Origin: Deltaproteobacteria bacterium
Lineage (GTDB): Bacteria > Myxococcota > UBA727 > VGSZ01
Reading direction: 5' to 3'
Assembly: GCA_016177705.1 (NCBI GenBank)
Contig: JACOUT010000020.1
Span: 62,001-126,000 of the forward strand
DNA length: 64,000 nucleotides
Numbering within the stretch: position 1 is the stretch's first letter; each line of letters opens with the position of its first letter. The notes under the pieces were generated by a model. That model was given only the letters and a program-made list of their open reading frames with translations. It was not told where the DNA came from and searched no databases. Position numbers and translations under genes: made by a program. Positions 42,359 through 51,531 of the stretch are shown in pieces.

Positions 42359-45300
42359 ATGCAAGTCGGCGACATCGTCGATGGCCGCTATCGGCTGCTC
42401 GACCTCCTCGGCGAGGGGGCGGCGGGCAAGGTGTTTCGCTGTGAGGATCTGGCGAAGAACAACATGTTCGTCGCCCTCAAGCTGCTGCACGCCAAGGACC
42501 CGCGCTGGGAGAACTTCTTTCGCCGCGAGTTCGAGGTGCTCTCCCGCCTGCACCACCCGAACCTGGTGAGCGTCTACGACTTCGGCCCAGCGCCCGAGGA
42601 GAACACCTGGTACTTCACGCAGGAGCTGGTGGTCGGCAAGCCCCTGCTCGAGACGGTCGCGGGCAAGAAGATCGACGAGGTGGTGGCGCTGTTCGTCGAG
42701 ATCTGTCGCGCGCTCGAGTTCATCCACGGCCACGGCGTACTGCACCGCGACCTCAAGCCCGCCAACATCCTGGTGCAGCAGCACGCGGAGCCGGGCGAGC
42801 GCGTGCGCGTGCTCGACTTCGGCCTGTGGCGCGAGCTCGACCCGACGCCGCAACGCGGCGCGCGCTGGGCGGGCACGCCGCCGTATCTCGCCTCCGAGGT
42901 GCTGCGCGGCTTCGGCCACTCGATCTCCGCCGACTTGTACGCGGTGGGCGTCACGCTCTTTCAGGTGCTGACGCGCAAGCTGCCGCATGGGCGCGGCACG
43001 CCGCAGGAGCTGTTGCAGGCGAGAAAGACACCCGCGCCCGACCTGTCGCCGATGGTGAGGAAGGAGCTGGCCGCGGTCATCGCCCGGCTGCTCGACGAGG
43101 TGCCCGAGAGCCGGCCGCAGTCGGCCGCCGAGGTGGCGGCGGCGCTCTCGCAGGTGATCCCCAACCACGCCATCGCCATGCCGCTCGCGCTCGGGCGCGC
43201 CCGCCTGGTGGGCCGCGACACCGAGAAGAGCAAGCTCGCCGAGCTGGTGGAGGCGGTGCGCGAGCGCCGGCCGAACAGCGCGCGCCTGGTGCTCATCGAG
43301 GGGCCCGACGGCGTCGGCAAGTCGCGCTTCGTCAACGAGTTGAAGGCCGAGGTGCAGCTCAAGGGCGGCCGCTCGGCCGTCGGTGCCTGCACCGAGGAGG
43401 TGCGCACCGGCTATCGCCCGGTCGCCGACCTCGCGCGCATGCTCGCGCCGCTCGCCGGCCGTGCCCACCTGACCGAAAGCGAGAAGGAGGTGATCGAGCG
43501 CTTGCTGCCCGAGGTCGCCGGCACCGGCCACCAGGCCGCGGGCGGCAACGAGCTCGGCTCGATGGCCAAGGCCGAACGGGACCGCTTTCATGACGCCGCG
43601 GTCGACCTGTTCCTCGGCCTGGGCGGCCCCACCGTCTGCGTGCTCATCATCGAGGACGTGCCCTATTGCGACACCGCCAGCACCGCGCTGGTGGCGCGCA
43701 TGGTGAGCCGAGCCAAAGAAGCGAGCCTGCTCGTCGTCGTCACCGCGGCCGAGGCGCAGGGGCCGGTGCCGCCCGAGATCGTCGCCGCCGCCAAGGGCGA
43801 GGTGCTGCGCGTCAAGCTGGAGCCGCTTGCGCGCGACGCCGTCGGCAAGCTGGTGTGCTCGCTGCTCGGCGTCGCCACCATCCCCGAGGCGCTCATCGAG
43901 ACCATGTTCGCGCACTCGCGCGGCAGCCCGCTGATGGTGGAGGAGCTGCTCGCGCTCATGATCGATCGAGGCGATCTGCGCCGTGGCGACTCGGGCTGGC
44001 TGCTCGACGAGCTGGCCAAGCAGACGGTCGCCTCAGCGCCGCTGCTCGGCGTCTTGCAGGAGCGCTTGCAGCGGCTGTCGGACGCCGAGCGCAAGACCCT
44101 GTCGGCGCTGGCCGTCTTCAACCGGCCGAGCGGGCCCAAGCTGTTGGCCGCCGTCTCCGGGCTCGAGATCGAGAAGGTGCGCCAGGCGCTGTCGACCTGC
44201 GAGGGTCACGGCCTGATCCGCGTGGTCGACGAGGAGGACGGCCGCCCGCGCGTGGTGTTCCGCCACCCGAACATCCGCGACGCGCTGTTGCAGCGCCTGC
44301 AGGAGAAGGGCGAGCTCGCCAAAGCGCACCGCACTTGCGGCGAGGTGCTGGAGGCGCGCTCGAAGAGCAACCTGCCGCCCGTCGCCGAGACGCTGGCCAA
44401 CCACTACGACGCCGCGGGCGACGTCGAGCGCGCGGTGCGCATGTTCTGTATGGCCGCGGAGCACGCCATCCACACCTTCGCCTTCGAGCACGCGGTCTCG
44501 TTGGCGCACCGCGCCGTGCGCCTGATCGACAAGTCGCAGGGTGACGACGTTACGGCGGCGCGCGCCAACCTGCTGGTGGGCAAGGCCATGCTGCTGTCGG
44601 GCAAGCCGGCCGACGCGCGCTCCTCGCTCGAGGCATCGCTCTCCCGCACCAACCCTGACAAGGCGCCCGAGGCGCTCGGCGACATGCACCTGTGGCTGTC
44701 GCGCGCTTATCGCGCGCTCGGGCAGGCCGACCTCGGCAAGAGCGCGGTCGACCAGGCGCTCGCTCTGCTCAAACCGGAGAAGCAGCCGGTCGCGGTCGCC
44801 CGCTTGCTGCTCGCGCGCGGCGAGGTGCTGCGCGAGACCGATGCGAGCGCGGCGCTCACCGACGCCGCGCGGGCGCGCGAGCTGTTCGGCGCCAAGGCCG
44901 CCGTCGACGACGTGCTGCGCGTCGACGAGCTGGTCACCGTCGCCGCGCTCAATGCTGGGCGTCCACAGCAGGCGCTCGAAGCAGCCAAGCGTCGCGTCGA
45001 GCTGGCCGAGCAGGAGGGGCGCGAGCTCGACGAGATCCCAGCGCGTCGCATGCTCGCCGAGACGCACGCGGCCAACGGCGATCGGCTCGCGGCGCGCCAC
45101 AGCTTGAACGCCGCGCTCGAGCTGGCCAAGAAGCACGGTCACAAGGTCGAAGAGGCGCTGCTGACCAAGGCGCTGGGCGAGGAGCTGTACGTCTCCGGCG
45201 CCTACGGCGAGGCGATCGCGCGCTTCCAGCGCGCGACCACGCTGGCAGCCCAACTCTCCCAGATCGCCGATCGCGCCGAGAGTCTGCGCATGATCGGACG

Positions 45301-45841
45301 TGCCTACTACGGGAAGGGCGAGTACGACCGCGCGCTCGACCACCTGCGCGCCGCCGCCGATGCCTTCGACAAGCTCGGCGCGCTCGGCAGCCTGATTATC
45401 GCGCGCACCGATGTCGCGCTCACGCTGCTCGCCAAGGGCAACATCGCCGAGGCCGAGGAGCAGCTTCGCGGCGCCGCCAAGCGCCTCAAGTCCGACGGGC
45501 TCGACGAGGCGCGCGCCCACGTGCTGTTGGCGCAAGGGATGCTGTTCACGCAGAACCGCGAGTGGAAGAAGGCGCGCAAGGCGTTCCTCTACGCAGCCGC
45601 GCTGCGGCGCAGGAACCACCGCGCCTTCGCGCTCGGCGAGGTGCTCGCAGGCTACGGGCAGCTGCTGCTGCGAGTGCGCGAGCACAAGCGCGCGCTGCGC
45701 ATGGCGCGGCGCGCCGAGTGGATCTTCACCGATCTCGACGCGCGCGGGCAGCTCAAGCGCATCACGCCGCTGCTCAACGCGGCGGACGGGCTGTCGAAGT
45801 CGGGCTCCCACGACGACGGCAGCAAGGTGCCGCTCAAGTAG
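42359..45841 (+). CDS. Ser/Thr kinase-AAA ATPase-TPR fusion protein
   Basis: An 1160-residue signalling protein. Residues 8-265 are a Hanks kinase: Lys41, HRDLKPAN (129-136) and DFG (153-155). Residues about 280-640 form a STAND/AAA-16-type ATPase starting at LVGRDTEKSKL, with Walker A EGPDGVGKSRF. From about 640 to 1130 are TPR-like helical repeats. The order resembles PknK-type kinases but without a DNA-binding end. It probably integrates protein-protein signals to gate kinase activity. TAGGCT (42345-42350) lies 8 nt before the ATG. Its stop touches the stop of the convergent oleD gene with no gap. Confidence 0.92.
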   Translation: MQVGDIVDGRYRLLDLLGEGAAGKVFRCEDLAKNNMFVALKLLHAKDPRWENFFRREFEVLSRLHHPNLVSVYDFGPAPEENTWYFTQELVVGKPLLETVAGKKIDEVVALFVEICRALEFIHGHGVLHRDLKPANILVQQHAEPGERVRVLDFGLWRELDPTPQRGARWAGTPPYLASEVLRGFGHSISADLYAVGVTLFQVLTRKLPHGRGTPQELLQARKTPAPDLSPMVRKELAAVIARLLDEVPESRPQSAAEVAAALSQVIPNHAIAMPLALGRARLVGRDTEKSKLAELVEAVRERRPNSARLVLIEGPDGVGKSRFVNELKAEVQLKGGRSAVGACTEEVRTGYRPVADLARMLAPLAGRAHLTESEKEVIERLLPEVAGTGHQAAGGNELGSMAKAERDRFHDAAVDLFLGLGGPTVCVLIIEDVPYCDTASTALVARMVSRAKEASLLVVVTAAEAQGPVPPEIVAAAKGEVLRVKLEPLARDAVGKLVCSLLGVATIPEALIETMFAHSRGSPLMVEELLALMIDRGDLRRGDSGWLLDELAKQTVASAPLLGVLQERLQRLSDAERKTLSALAVFNRPSGPKLLAAVSGLEIEKVRQALSTCEGHGLIRVVDEEDGRPRVVFRHPNIRDALLQRLQEKGELAKAHRTCGEVLEARSKSNLPPVAETLANHYDAAGDVERAVRMFCMAAEHAIHTFAFEHAVSLAHRAVRLIDKSQGDDVTAARANLLVGKAMLLSGKPADARSSLEASLSRTNPDKAPEALGDMHLWLSRAYRALGQADLGKSAVDQALALLKPEKQPVAVARLLLARGEVLRETDASAALTDAARARELFGAKAAVDDVLRVDELVTVAALNAGRPQQALEAAKRRVELAEQEGRELDEIPARRMLAETHAANGDRLAARHSLNAALELAKKHGHKVEEALLTKALGEELYVSGAYGEAIARFQRATTLAAQLSQIADRAESLRMIGRAYYGKGEYDRALDHLRAAADAFDKLGALGSLIIARTDVALTLLAKGNIAEAEEQLRGAAKRLKSDGLDEARAHVLLAQGMLFTQNREWKKARKAFLYAAALRRRNHRAFALGEVLAGYGQLLLRVREHKRALRMARRAEWIFTDLDARGQLKRITPLLNAADGLSKSGSHDDGSKVPLK

Positions 45842-46888
45842 CTATAGGCGCCCCGCCACGACCTCGCGCTTGAGCCACGCGACGATGCGGCGCGTGCCCT
45901 CGGCGTCGTCGACGATGGGCTCGTAGCCCAGGTCGGTGCGCGCGGCCTTGAGCGTGTAGGTGCGCGAGGTCGCAAGCTGGAGCGCCGCGAAGCGCGTCAT
46001 CAAGGGATCGCCCTTGAGCTTGAAGGTGCGCCAGATGACCTCGGCGACGGCGCCGATCGCTACCGCCAGCCCGAGCGGCACCCGCCGCGTGATCTCGGGG
46101 ACGCCCACCTCGCGCAACAGCCCGTTGATCCACTTCCAAGGGTTCACCGGCGAGCCGTTGGCGATGAAATAGGCCTTGCCGGCGGGCTTGGGGTTCGGCT
46201 GCGCGAGCGCGTCCGCGGCCAGCAGGTGCGCATGCGCCGCGTTCTCGACGTAGGTGATGTCGACCAGGTTCTCGCCGCTGCCGAGCACGGCGATCTTGCC
46301 GATGCGTGCGCGCTGCACCATTCGTGGCAGGATGTGCGGATCGCCAGCACCGACGACGAGCGGCGTGCGCAGCGAGCAGGTCAACAGCACGCTTGGCAGC
46401 TTCTTGCCGCTCGCGTCCTTGTGCGGCGTGCCGTTGGCGGCGAGCACGCGGCGCTCCGCCTCGGCCTTGGTGCGGCCGTAGTCGTAGAGGTGCTTGTCGG
46501 GGTAGGGCATCGACTCGTCGGCGTCGAGCGCGTCCTTGCCCGCGAAGGTCACGGACGACGACGAGGTGTAGACCAGACGCTCGACCGCGCCTTCGACGCA
46601 CGCGTCGAGCACGTTCTGCGTGCCGGTGACGTTGCTCTGCTCGTACTCCTCGGCGTCACCCCAGATGCCCGCCTTGGCGGCGACGTGGAAGACCACGTCC
46701 ATCCCCAGCGCGGCCTGCTTGACCGCCGCCTTGTCGGCGATGTCGCCGCGCACCGTCTCGACGCCCAGCGCGCGCAGCTCGGGGTAGTCGCCGCGCGCCA
46801 GCACGCGCACGGTGTCGCCGCGCGCGCGCAGCATGCGCACGAGCTCTTTGCCCACGAACCCACCGCCGCCGGTGACCAGCGCCTTCAT
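45842..46888 (-). CDS. oleD: OleD, NADPH-dependent 2-alkyl-3-ketoacid reductase
   Basis: A 348-residue short-chain dehydrogenase of the 3-beta-HSD type. The Rossmann motif is TGGGGFVGKEL (6-16); the catalytic triad is a Ser in TSSSSVT (about 109-115), Tyr137 and Lys141 in YDYGRTK. In olefin biosynthesis OleD reduces the beta-keto acid made by OleA to a beta-hydroxy acid. The ATG at 46888 is preceded by GGAGGGGG, 13 bp after oleC. It is the last gene of oleA-oleB-oleC-oleD. The open frame upstream of the ATG is not homologous. Confidence 0.93.
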   Translation of the reverse strand: MKALVTGGGGFVGKELVRMLRARGDTVRVLARGDYPELRALGVETVRGDIADKAAVKQAALGMDVVFHVAAKAGIWGDAEEYEQSNVTGTQNVLDACVEGAVERLVYTSSSSVTFAGKDALDADESMPYPDKHLYDYGRTKAEAERRVLAANGTPHKDASGKKLPSVLLTCSLRTPLVVGAGDPHILPRMVQRARIGKIAVLGSGENLVDITYVENAAHAHLLAADALAQPNPKPAGKAYFIANGSPVNPWKWINGLLREVGVPEITRRVPLGLAVAIGAVAEVIWRTFKLKGDPLMTRFAALQLATSRTYTLKAARTDLGYEPIVDDAEGTRRIVAWLKREVVAGRL

Positions 46889-46901
46889 CCCCCCTCCGTC
46901 G

Positions 46902-48554
46902 TCACAGGCGCGACGCTGCCCAGCGGGCGAGCTGTTCGCGCTCGATCTTGGCGTTGTGGCGGCGATCGACCGGGAACGCGCCGACGTACAGCAGCACGTC
47001 GGCGACGGCCGCGCAGCCGGGCAGCGCGCGCACGGCGCCAAGTAGCTCGGCGCCATCGAAGCGCGGCGCGCCTTTGGTCGCCTCCACCACCACGACCGCG
47101 CGCTGCTGCCCGCGCTCGCCGATCCCTACCAGCGCCGCGCGCTCGGGCCACAGCGTCTCCACCTGCGCCTCCACCGGGATCGAGTGCAGCGTGCCCTGCG
47201 CGGTCTCGACGCGATGACCCTTGCGCCCGCAGAACCACAGCCGGCCCTGGTCGTCGAGCTTGCCCGCGTCGCCCATGCGGTGCCAGAAGCCCTCGGGCAC
47301 GGAAGCATCGGCGATCTTGGACCTGGCGTTGGCCTCGGCGCCGCGCGGATCCGCGCCGGTGTCGTAGCGGCGCGTGACGCAGGGCCCGCGCACCACGATC
47401 TCGCCGATCTCGCCTGACGGCAGCGCGCGCGCCGCGTCCATGGTCGCGATCGGCTCGTCGGTGAGCGCGAGGATCTTCACGGTGACGCCGGGCGCGAGGC
47501 GTCCGACACAGGTGCCCTGCCCGGCGCGGGTCTTGGCGGCCGTCTCGGCGACGACGCTGCGGCCGTCCATGAAGGCGACCGGCAGCGCCTCGGTGGCGCC
47601 GTAGGGCGTGAACACGTTGCCGTCGGGCAGCGCCTGCAAGAAGCGCTCGTGCAACTGGGGCCGCACCGGCGCGCCCGCGGTCAACACGCGCTGGAGACCC
47701 GGCAGCGTCGTCGTGGTGTCGACGAGGAACTGCGCGAACGGCTCCCAGAGCGCCGGTGAGGCGAAGGCGCTCGTCGCGCCGTGCAGCGCGGCCAGGATCT
47801 TCCGCGGCTCGGCCTTGGCCGGATGGCGGAAGTCCATGTCGGGGAAGACCGCGCACATGCCCATGGCCACCGAGAACAGGCCGAACGGCAAGAAGCAGGC
47901 GACGTCGACCTCGCCGGGCTCGATGCCGAACATGGCCCGGATGGCCTCGCTCTGCCCTGCCAGCATGCCGTGCGTGTACTGCACGCCCTTGGGCGCGCCC
48001 GTGCTGCCCGAGGTGTAGAGGATGGCCGCGAGCGCGTCCTTGCCCGCAGGGTGGACCGCACAAGTCGCGCCGGCTCGCTTGAGCTTGTCGAGCGATCGCG
48101 AGCCCGGAAAGTACGAGCCACCGACGAGGACGCGCACCTTGGCCGCGGCGAACGCGCTCCGAAACACGAGGGCGAGCGCGTGCGCCTTGGCGATGCCGAG
48201 GAGGCCCTTGGGCGCCTGTTCCTTCACGCAGGCGAGCACGTTGTCGGCGCCCATGCCGGGATCGATGAGCACGGGGACCAGGCCGGCCTGGAAGCATGCG
48301 AACACCAGCGTGACGAACTCCGGCCCGGTAGCGACGAAGAGCGCGACGCGGTCGCCGGGCGCCAGTCCCGCGGCGCGCAGCGCGGCCGCCGTCTCATCGA
48401 GGTCGCGGCGCAGCTCGCCAAACGTCGTCACTTGACCGGTCTTCTTGTCGTCGAGCGCGCGCAGGCCGGGCCGCGCCGCACCGTGGGCGCGCACCAATTC
48501 CACGACGTTGACGAGGGGCGCCGGCGCACTCGCACGTTGCTCGGCAGCCACCAT
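46902..48554 (-). CDS. oleC: OleC, AMP-dependent beta-lactone synthetase
   Basis: A 550-residue ANL-superfamily enzyme. The adenylate motif is YTSGSTGAPKGV (about 190-201), followed by YGATEALP and a C-terminal subdomain with the lysine motif RRHNAKIEREQL. OleC activates the beta-hydroxy acid with ATP and closes a beta-lactone, rather than forming a CoA ester as annotated for many relatives. ATG at 48554 lies 2 bp after the oleB stop. OleB and OleC are separate here, unlike the fused OleBC of actinobacteria. Confidence 0.92.
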   Translation of the reverse strand: MVAAEQRASAPAPLVNVVELVRAHGAARPGLRALDDKKTGQVTTFGELRRDLDETAAALRAAGLAPGDRVALFVATGPEFVTLVFACFQAGLVPVLIDPGMGADNVLACVKEQAPKGLLGIAKAHALALVFRSAFAAAKVRVLVGGSYFPGSRSLDKLKRAGATCAVHPAGKDALAAILYTSGSTGAPKGVQYTHGMLAGQSEAIRAMFGIEPGEVDVACFLPFGLFSVAMGMCAVFPDMDFRHPAKAEPRKILAALHGATSAFASPALWEPFAQFLVDTTTTLPGLQRVLTAGAPVRPQLHERFLQALPDGNVFTPYGATEALPVAFMDGRSVVAETAAKTRAGQGTCVGRLAPGVTVKILALTDEPIATMDAARALPSGEIGEIVVRGPCVTRRYDTGADPRGAEANARSKIADASVPEGFWHRMGDAGKLDDQGRLWFCGRKGHRVETAQGTLHSIPVEAQVETLWPERAALVGIGERGQQRAVVVVEATKGAPRFDGAELLGAVRALPGCAAVADVLLYVGAFPVDRRHNAKIEREQLARWAASRL

Positions 48555-48556
48555 GG

Positions 48557-49561
48557 TCAGCCCTTGCCGTCGAGGAAGGACGCCATGAGCGGCAGCGCGC
48601 GCTCCGGCGCGTCCTCCATCACGTAGTGGCCCACGTCCTGCCACGCGTGCACCTCGGCGCGCGGGAACAGCTCCTGCCACCGCCTGCGGAACTTGGGCGT
48701 GAAGCAGAAGTCGGCGTCACCCCACAGCAGCTTCATCGGCTTGTCGTCGAGCAAGCGCAAGCGCTCCTCGATACCCGTGAGCGTATCCCAGCTCGGGTGG
48801 CTCGCCTTCATCGGGATGTCCTCGACGAAGCGCAAGGTGGCGATGCGGTCGTGCGCGTTGCCATAGGGCGCGAGCAGGCCCCGCTTGGCGAGCGGCGGCA
48901 GCGGCTTCTCGACGGCGCGCACCGTGGCCGCCCAGGCGAACGCGTTGGCGCCGAGCACCGCGAGCTTGCCGAACACCGGGATGCGCACCGACGCGATCGA
49001 CGCGGGGATGTCCTTGCTCCTGAAGGCCGCAGTGTTCGTGACGATCAGCTTGTCGACGTCGGCTGGGCGATCGACCGCCACGCCCATGCCGATGGCGCCG
49101 CCCCAGTCGTGCACCGCGAGCGAGAAGCGCGAGACGCCGAGCGCGTCGAGCAACGCGCGCACGTTGGCGACGTGCCCCTCGAGGTGGTAGGGCCAGCCCT
49201 GCGGGCGATCCGACAGGCCCATGCCGATATGGTCGGGCACGATGACGCGGTAGCGGTCGCGCAGCGCGAGCGCGAGCTTGCGCCAGTAGAAGCTCCAGGT
49301 GGGGTTGCCGTGCAGCGCCAGCACCACGGGCGCGTCCTTGGGCCCCTCGTCGAGGTAGTGCAGCCACAGGCGCTGGTCCGCCGCAGCGCCGAGCCCGAGC
49401 CAGCGCGAGCGGAACGGATACTCGCTCGCCCAGGCCGTCTGCGCCGGCACGACGCGCACTTTGGGCGCAAAGGGGCGATCGGCAGGCGCCTGGTCGGCGA
49501 GCACCGCAGCCGTCTCGCTCTTGCTGGTCGTCGTCGGCTCGAGCTTCGTCGCAGCTACCAC
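48557..49561 (-). CDS. oleB: OleB, alpha/beta hydrolase acting as beta-lactone decarboxylase
   Basis: A 334-residue haloalkane-dehalogenase-like hydrolase: oxyanion motif HGNPTW (84-89), nucleophile Asp152 in VHDWGG, and catalytic His in DVGHYVMED near 311. In the Ole pathway it decarboxylates the beta-lactone to the cis-olefin. The first 45 residues are an extension rich in Ala and Thr. GTG at 49561 has GGAGG 5 nt upstream and overlaps the last codons of oleA; the longer open frame upstream is antisense-type and unlikely. Confidence 0.91.
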   Translation of the reverse strand: MVAATKLEPTTTSKSETAAVLADQAPADRPFAPKVRVVPAQTAWASEYPFRSRWLGLGAAADQRLWLHYLDEGPKDAPVVLALHGNPTWSFYWRKLALALRDRYRVIVPDHIGMGLSDRPQGWPYHLEGHVANVRALLDALGVSRFSLAVHDWGGAIGMGVAVDRPADVDKLIVTNTAAFRSKDIPASIASVRIPVFGKLAVLGANAFAWAATVRAVEKPLPPLAKRGLLAPYGNAHDRIATLRFVEDIPMKASHPSWDTLTGIEERLRLLDDKPMKLLWGDADFCFTPKFRRRWQELFPRAEVHAWQDVGHYVMEDAPERALPLMASFLDGKG

Positions 49562-50601
49562 ACGACCTCCGTCATCATGCAGGAGAGCCCCGAGCCGATG
49601 CCCATCAGTGCCAGGCGATCGCCTTCGTGCACGCGGCCCGCCTCGACGGCGAGGCCAAGCGTGAGCGGCACGGCCGCGGGGCCGATGTTGCCGAGCTCGG
49701 GGTAGGTGAGAAAGGCGCGCTCGAGATCGAGCTCGAGGCGCTGGAAGAACGTCGCCATGTGGGTGGCGCCCACCTGGTGGCAGATAAACTGCGCGAGGTT
49801 GTCCCGCGTCCAGCCGAGCCGCTCCTCGGCGCGCTTCCAGGTGCGCTGCGCCAGCTCGACGCCGTTGTGCAACAGCTTGTGGGCGTCGGTGCGCATCCAC
49901 TCGGGCGTGCCGAGGCAGATGGTCGAGGAGGCGCCGTCACCCAGGCTGACCGCGCCGGTCAGGCGGTGCGTCGTGCTCGCTATCGACTCGTGCACCAGCA
50001 GCATGGCCACCGCGCCCGAGCCGAGCGTCAGCGTGGGCAGCGCCTCCTTGAAGTCCTGCATCGTCGAGGTGGGAGCCGACAAGCGCTCCACCGTCCTGCG
50101 CGTCACGTGGCGGCTCGACTCGGCTGCTACCACCAGCGCGACGTCGACGCGGCGCTGCTCGATCCACATGGCCGCCAGGTCCATACCGTTCATGAAGCCC
50201 AAACAGGCGTTGCCGACGTCGAAGGCCTCGCAGTCGGAAGGCAAGGCGAGCTGCCCTCGCACCAGCGCCGCCACCGAGGGCTCGATGTAGTCCTTGCAGA
50301 CCGACGTGGAGATGACGACACCGCCGCGCGCCATCAGCTCGGCGGCGCGGCCGGTCTGGTCGAAGGCGGCGCGGCCGACACGGGCAGCGCACTCGGCGAT
50401 GCGCCCGGGCGGCCCGGCGCCGGGCGCTTCCTCGTCCCAGAAGCGGCGCGCAGTGATGCCCACCAGCGTCTCGATGCAGCCAGCGGGGATACCGAGGCGA
50501 CGATAGGTCGGAGACAGCTCGTCCTCGATGGCCTTGGACGTCACGCGCTGGGGCGGCACCTCCACGGCGAGGCTCTCGATGCGGACGCTCCGATAGGCCA
50601 C
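49555..50601 (-). CDS. oleA: OleA, thiolase-superfamily acyl-CoA condensing enzyme
   Basis: A 348-residue ketosynthase-III-like enzyme that joins two fatty acyl-CoAs to a 2-alkyl-3-ketoacid. The nucleophile is Cys133 in GNACLGF; His275 (CHQVGATH) and Asn305 (LGNIGPAA) complete the site. Glu107 in KDYIEPS corresponds to the OleA-specific Glu that reaches across the dimer, separating it from FabH. The GTG at 50601 is taken as start because homology begins there. It heads the ole operon and is divergent from coaX, with TTGACG (50636-50631) as a weak -35 box. Confidence 0.93.
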   Translation of the reverse strand: MAYRSVRIESLAVEVPPQRVTSKAIEDELSPTYRRLGIPAGCIETLVGITARRFWDEEAPGAGPPGRIAECAARVGRAAFDQTGRAAELMARGGVVISTSVCKDYIEPSVAALVRGQLALPSDCEAFDVGNACLGFMNGMDLAAMWIEQRRVDVALVVAAESSRHVTRRTVERLSAPTSTMQDFKEALPTLTLGSGAVAMLLVHESIASTTHRLTGAVSLGDGASSTICLGTPEWMRTDAHKLLHNGVELAQRTWKRAEERLGWTRDNLAQFICHQVGATHMATFFQRLELDLERAFLTYPELGNIGPAAVPLTLGLAVEAGRVHEGDRLALMGIGSGLSCMMTEVVW

Positions 50602-50644
50602 GGCGCGAGGACACAGGGGCCGGCGCTCGTCGTCAATCGGGGCC

Positions 50645-50673
50645 TTCGCACCCCGCGCAAAGCCTGCTACGCA
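50645..50673 (+). promoter_or_regulatory. Predicted coaX promoter
   Basis: TTCGCA (50645-50650), 17 nt, TACGCA (50668-50673), then 6 nt to the GTG at 50680. This implies a leaderless transcript, as at other genes of the window. It faces the oleA promoter on the opposite strand. Confidence 0.5.
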
Positions 50674-50679
50674 ACGAAC

Positions 50680-51525
50680 GTGCTGCTGGTCATCGACGTC
50701 GGCAATACCAACACCGTCATCGGCCTCTACCAGGGCGAGCGGTTGGCCCACCACTTCCGCATCGTCACCAAGCGTCAGACCACCGCCGACGAGGTGGGCG
50801 AGCTGATCCTGTCCCTGGTCGAGCGGCGCGGCTTCGACCCCTCGGAGATCGAAGGCGCCATCCTGGCCTCGGTGGTGCCACCGCTCAACCGCCTGTTCGC
50901 AGAGGCGTTCACGCACCTGCTCGGCAAGGCGCCCATCATCGTCGGCCCGGGCGTCAAGACCGGCATGCCCTTGCTCGTCGACAACCCGGCCGAGCTCGGC
51001 GCCGATCGCATCGCCAACGCGGTGGCCGGCTGGGCGCGCTGGCAGCAGGCTTGCGTCATCGTCGACTTCGGCACCGGCACCAACATCGACGTCGTCAACG
51101 CCAAGGGCGAGTACCTGGGCGGCGCCATCGCGCCCGGCCTCGAGCTGTCGATGGACGCGCTGTTCGCGCGCGCCGCCAAGCTCGCCCGCGTCGAGCTGAA
51201 GCAGCCCGAGCGCGCCATCGGCAAGAACACCAACCAAGCGCTGCAGTCCGGCCTGCTGTTCGGCTACGCCGGCCTGGTCGACGCGCTGGTCGATCGAATG
51301 CGGGACGAGCTAGGCACGCCGGCCAAGGTGCTGGCCACCGGCGGCCTGGCCTTCCTGTTCGAGGGCGTGTCACGCACCCTCGAGACCTATGACGAATTCC
51401 TCACCCTCGACGGGCTGCGGATCCTCTATAACCTCAACCAGGGCGCGCTCGACGGTACCGTCAAGATGCGCGCCGTCGACAAACGCGCCGCCGACAAGCG
51501 CGCGGCGCCCACCAAGAGAAACTGA
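50680..51525 (+). CDS. coaX: Type III pantothenate kinase
   Basis: A 281-residue ASKHA-fold kinase for the first step of coenzyme A synthesis (pantothenate to 4'-phosphopantothenate). The phosphate motif is DVGNTNT (6-12); the catalytic Asp region is GADRIANAV; the adenosine region is DFGTGTNIDVV. The C-terminus is a basic tail of about 20 residues (RAVDKRAADKRAAPTKRN) absent from most CoaX. The GTG is chosen because the core starts there and a -10 box is 6 nt upstream. It is followed after 6 bp by pcnB. Confidence 0.95.
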   Translation: MLLVIDVGNTNTVIGLYQGERLAHHFRIVTKRQTTADEVGELILSLVERRGFDPSEIEGAILASVVPPLNRLFAEAFTHLLGKAPIIVGPGVKTGMPLLVDNPAELGADRIANAVAGWARWQQACVIVDFGTGTNIDVVNAKGEYLGGAIAPGLELSMDALFARAAKLARVELKQPERAIGKNTNQALQSGLLFGYAGLVDALVDRMRDELGTPAKVLATGGLAFLFEGVSRTLETYDEFLTLDGLRILYNLNQGALDGTVKMRAVDKRAADKRAAPTKRN

Positions 51526-51531
51526 ACCGAC

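Noticed and set aside
50602..51237. Upstream extension of oleA on the minus strand
   Set aside because: It is antisense to coaX; OleA homology begins at the GTG at 50601.
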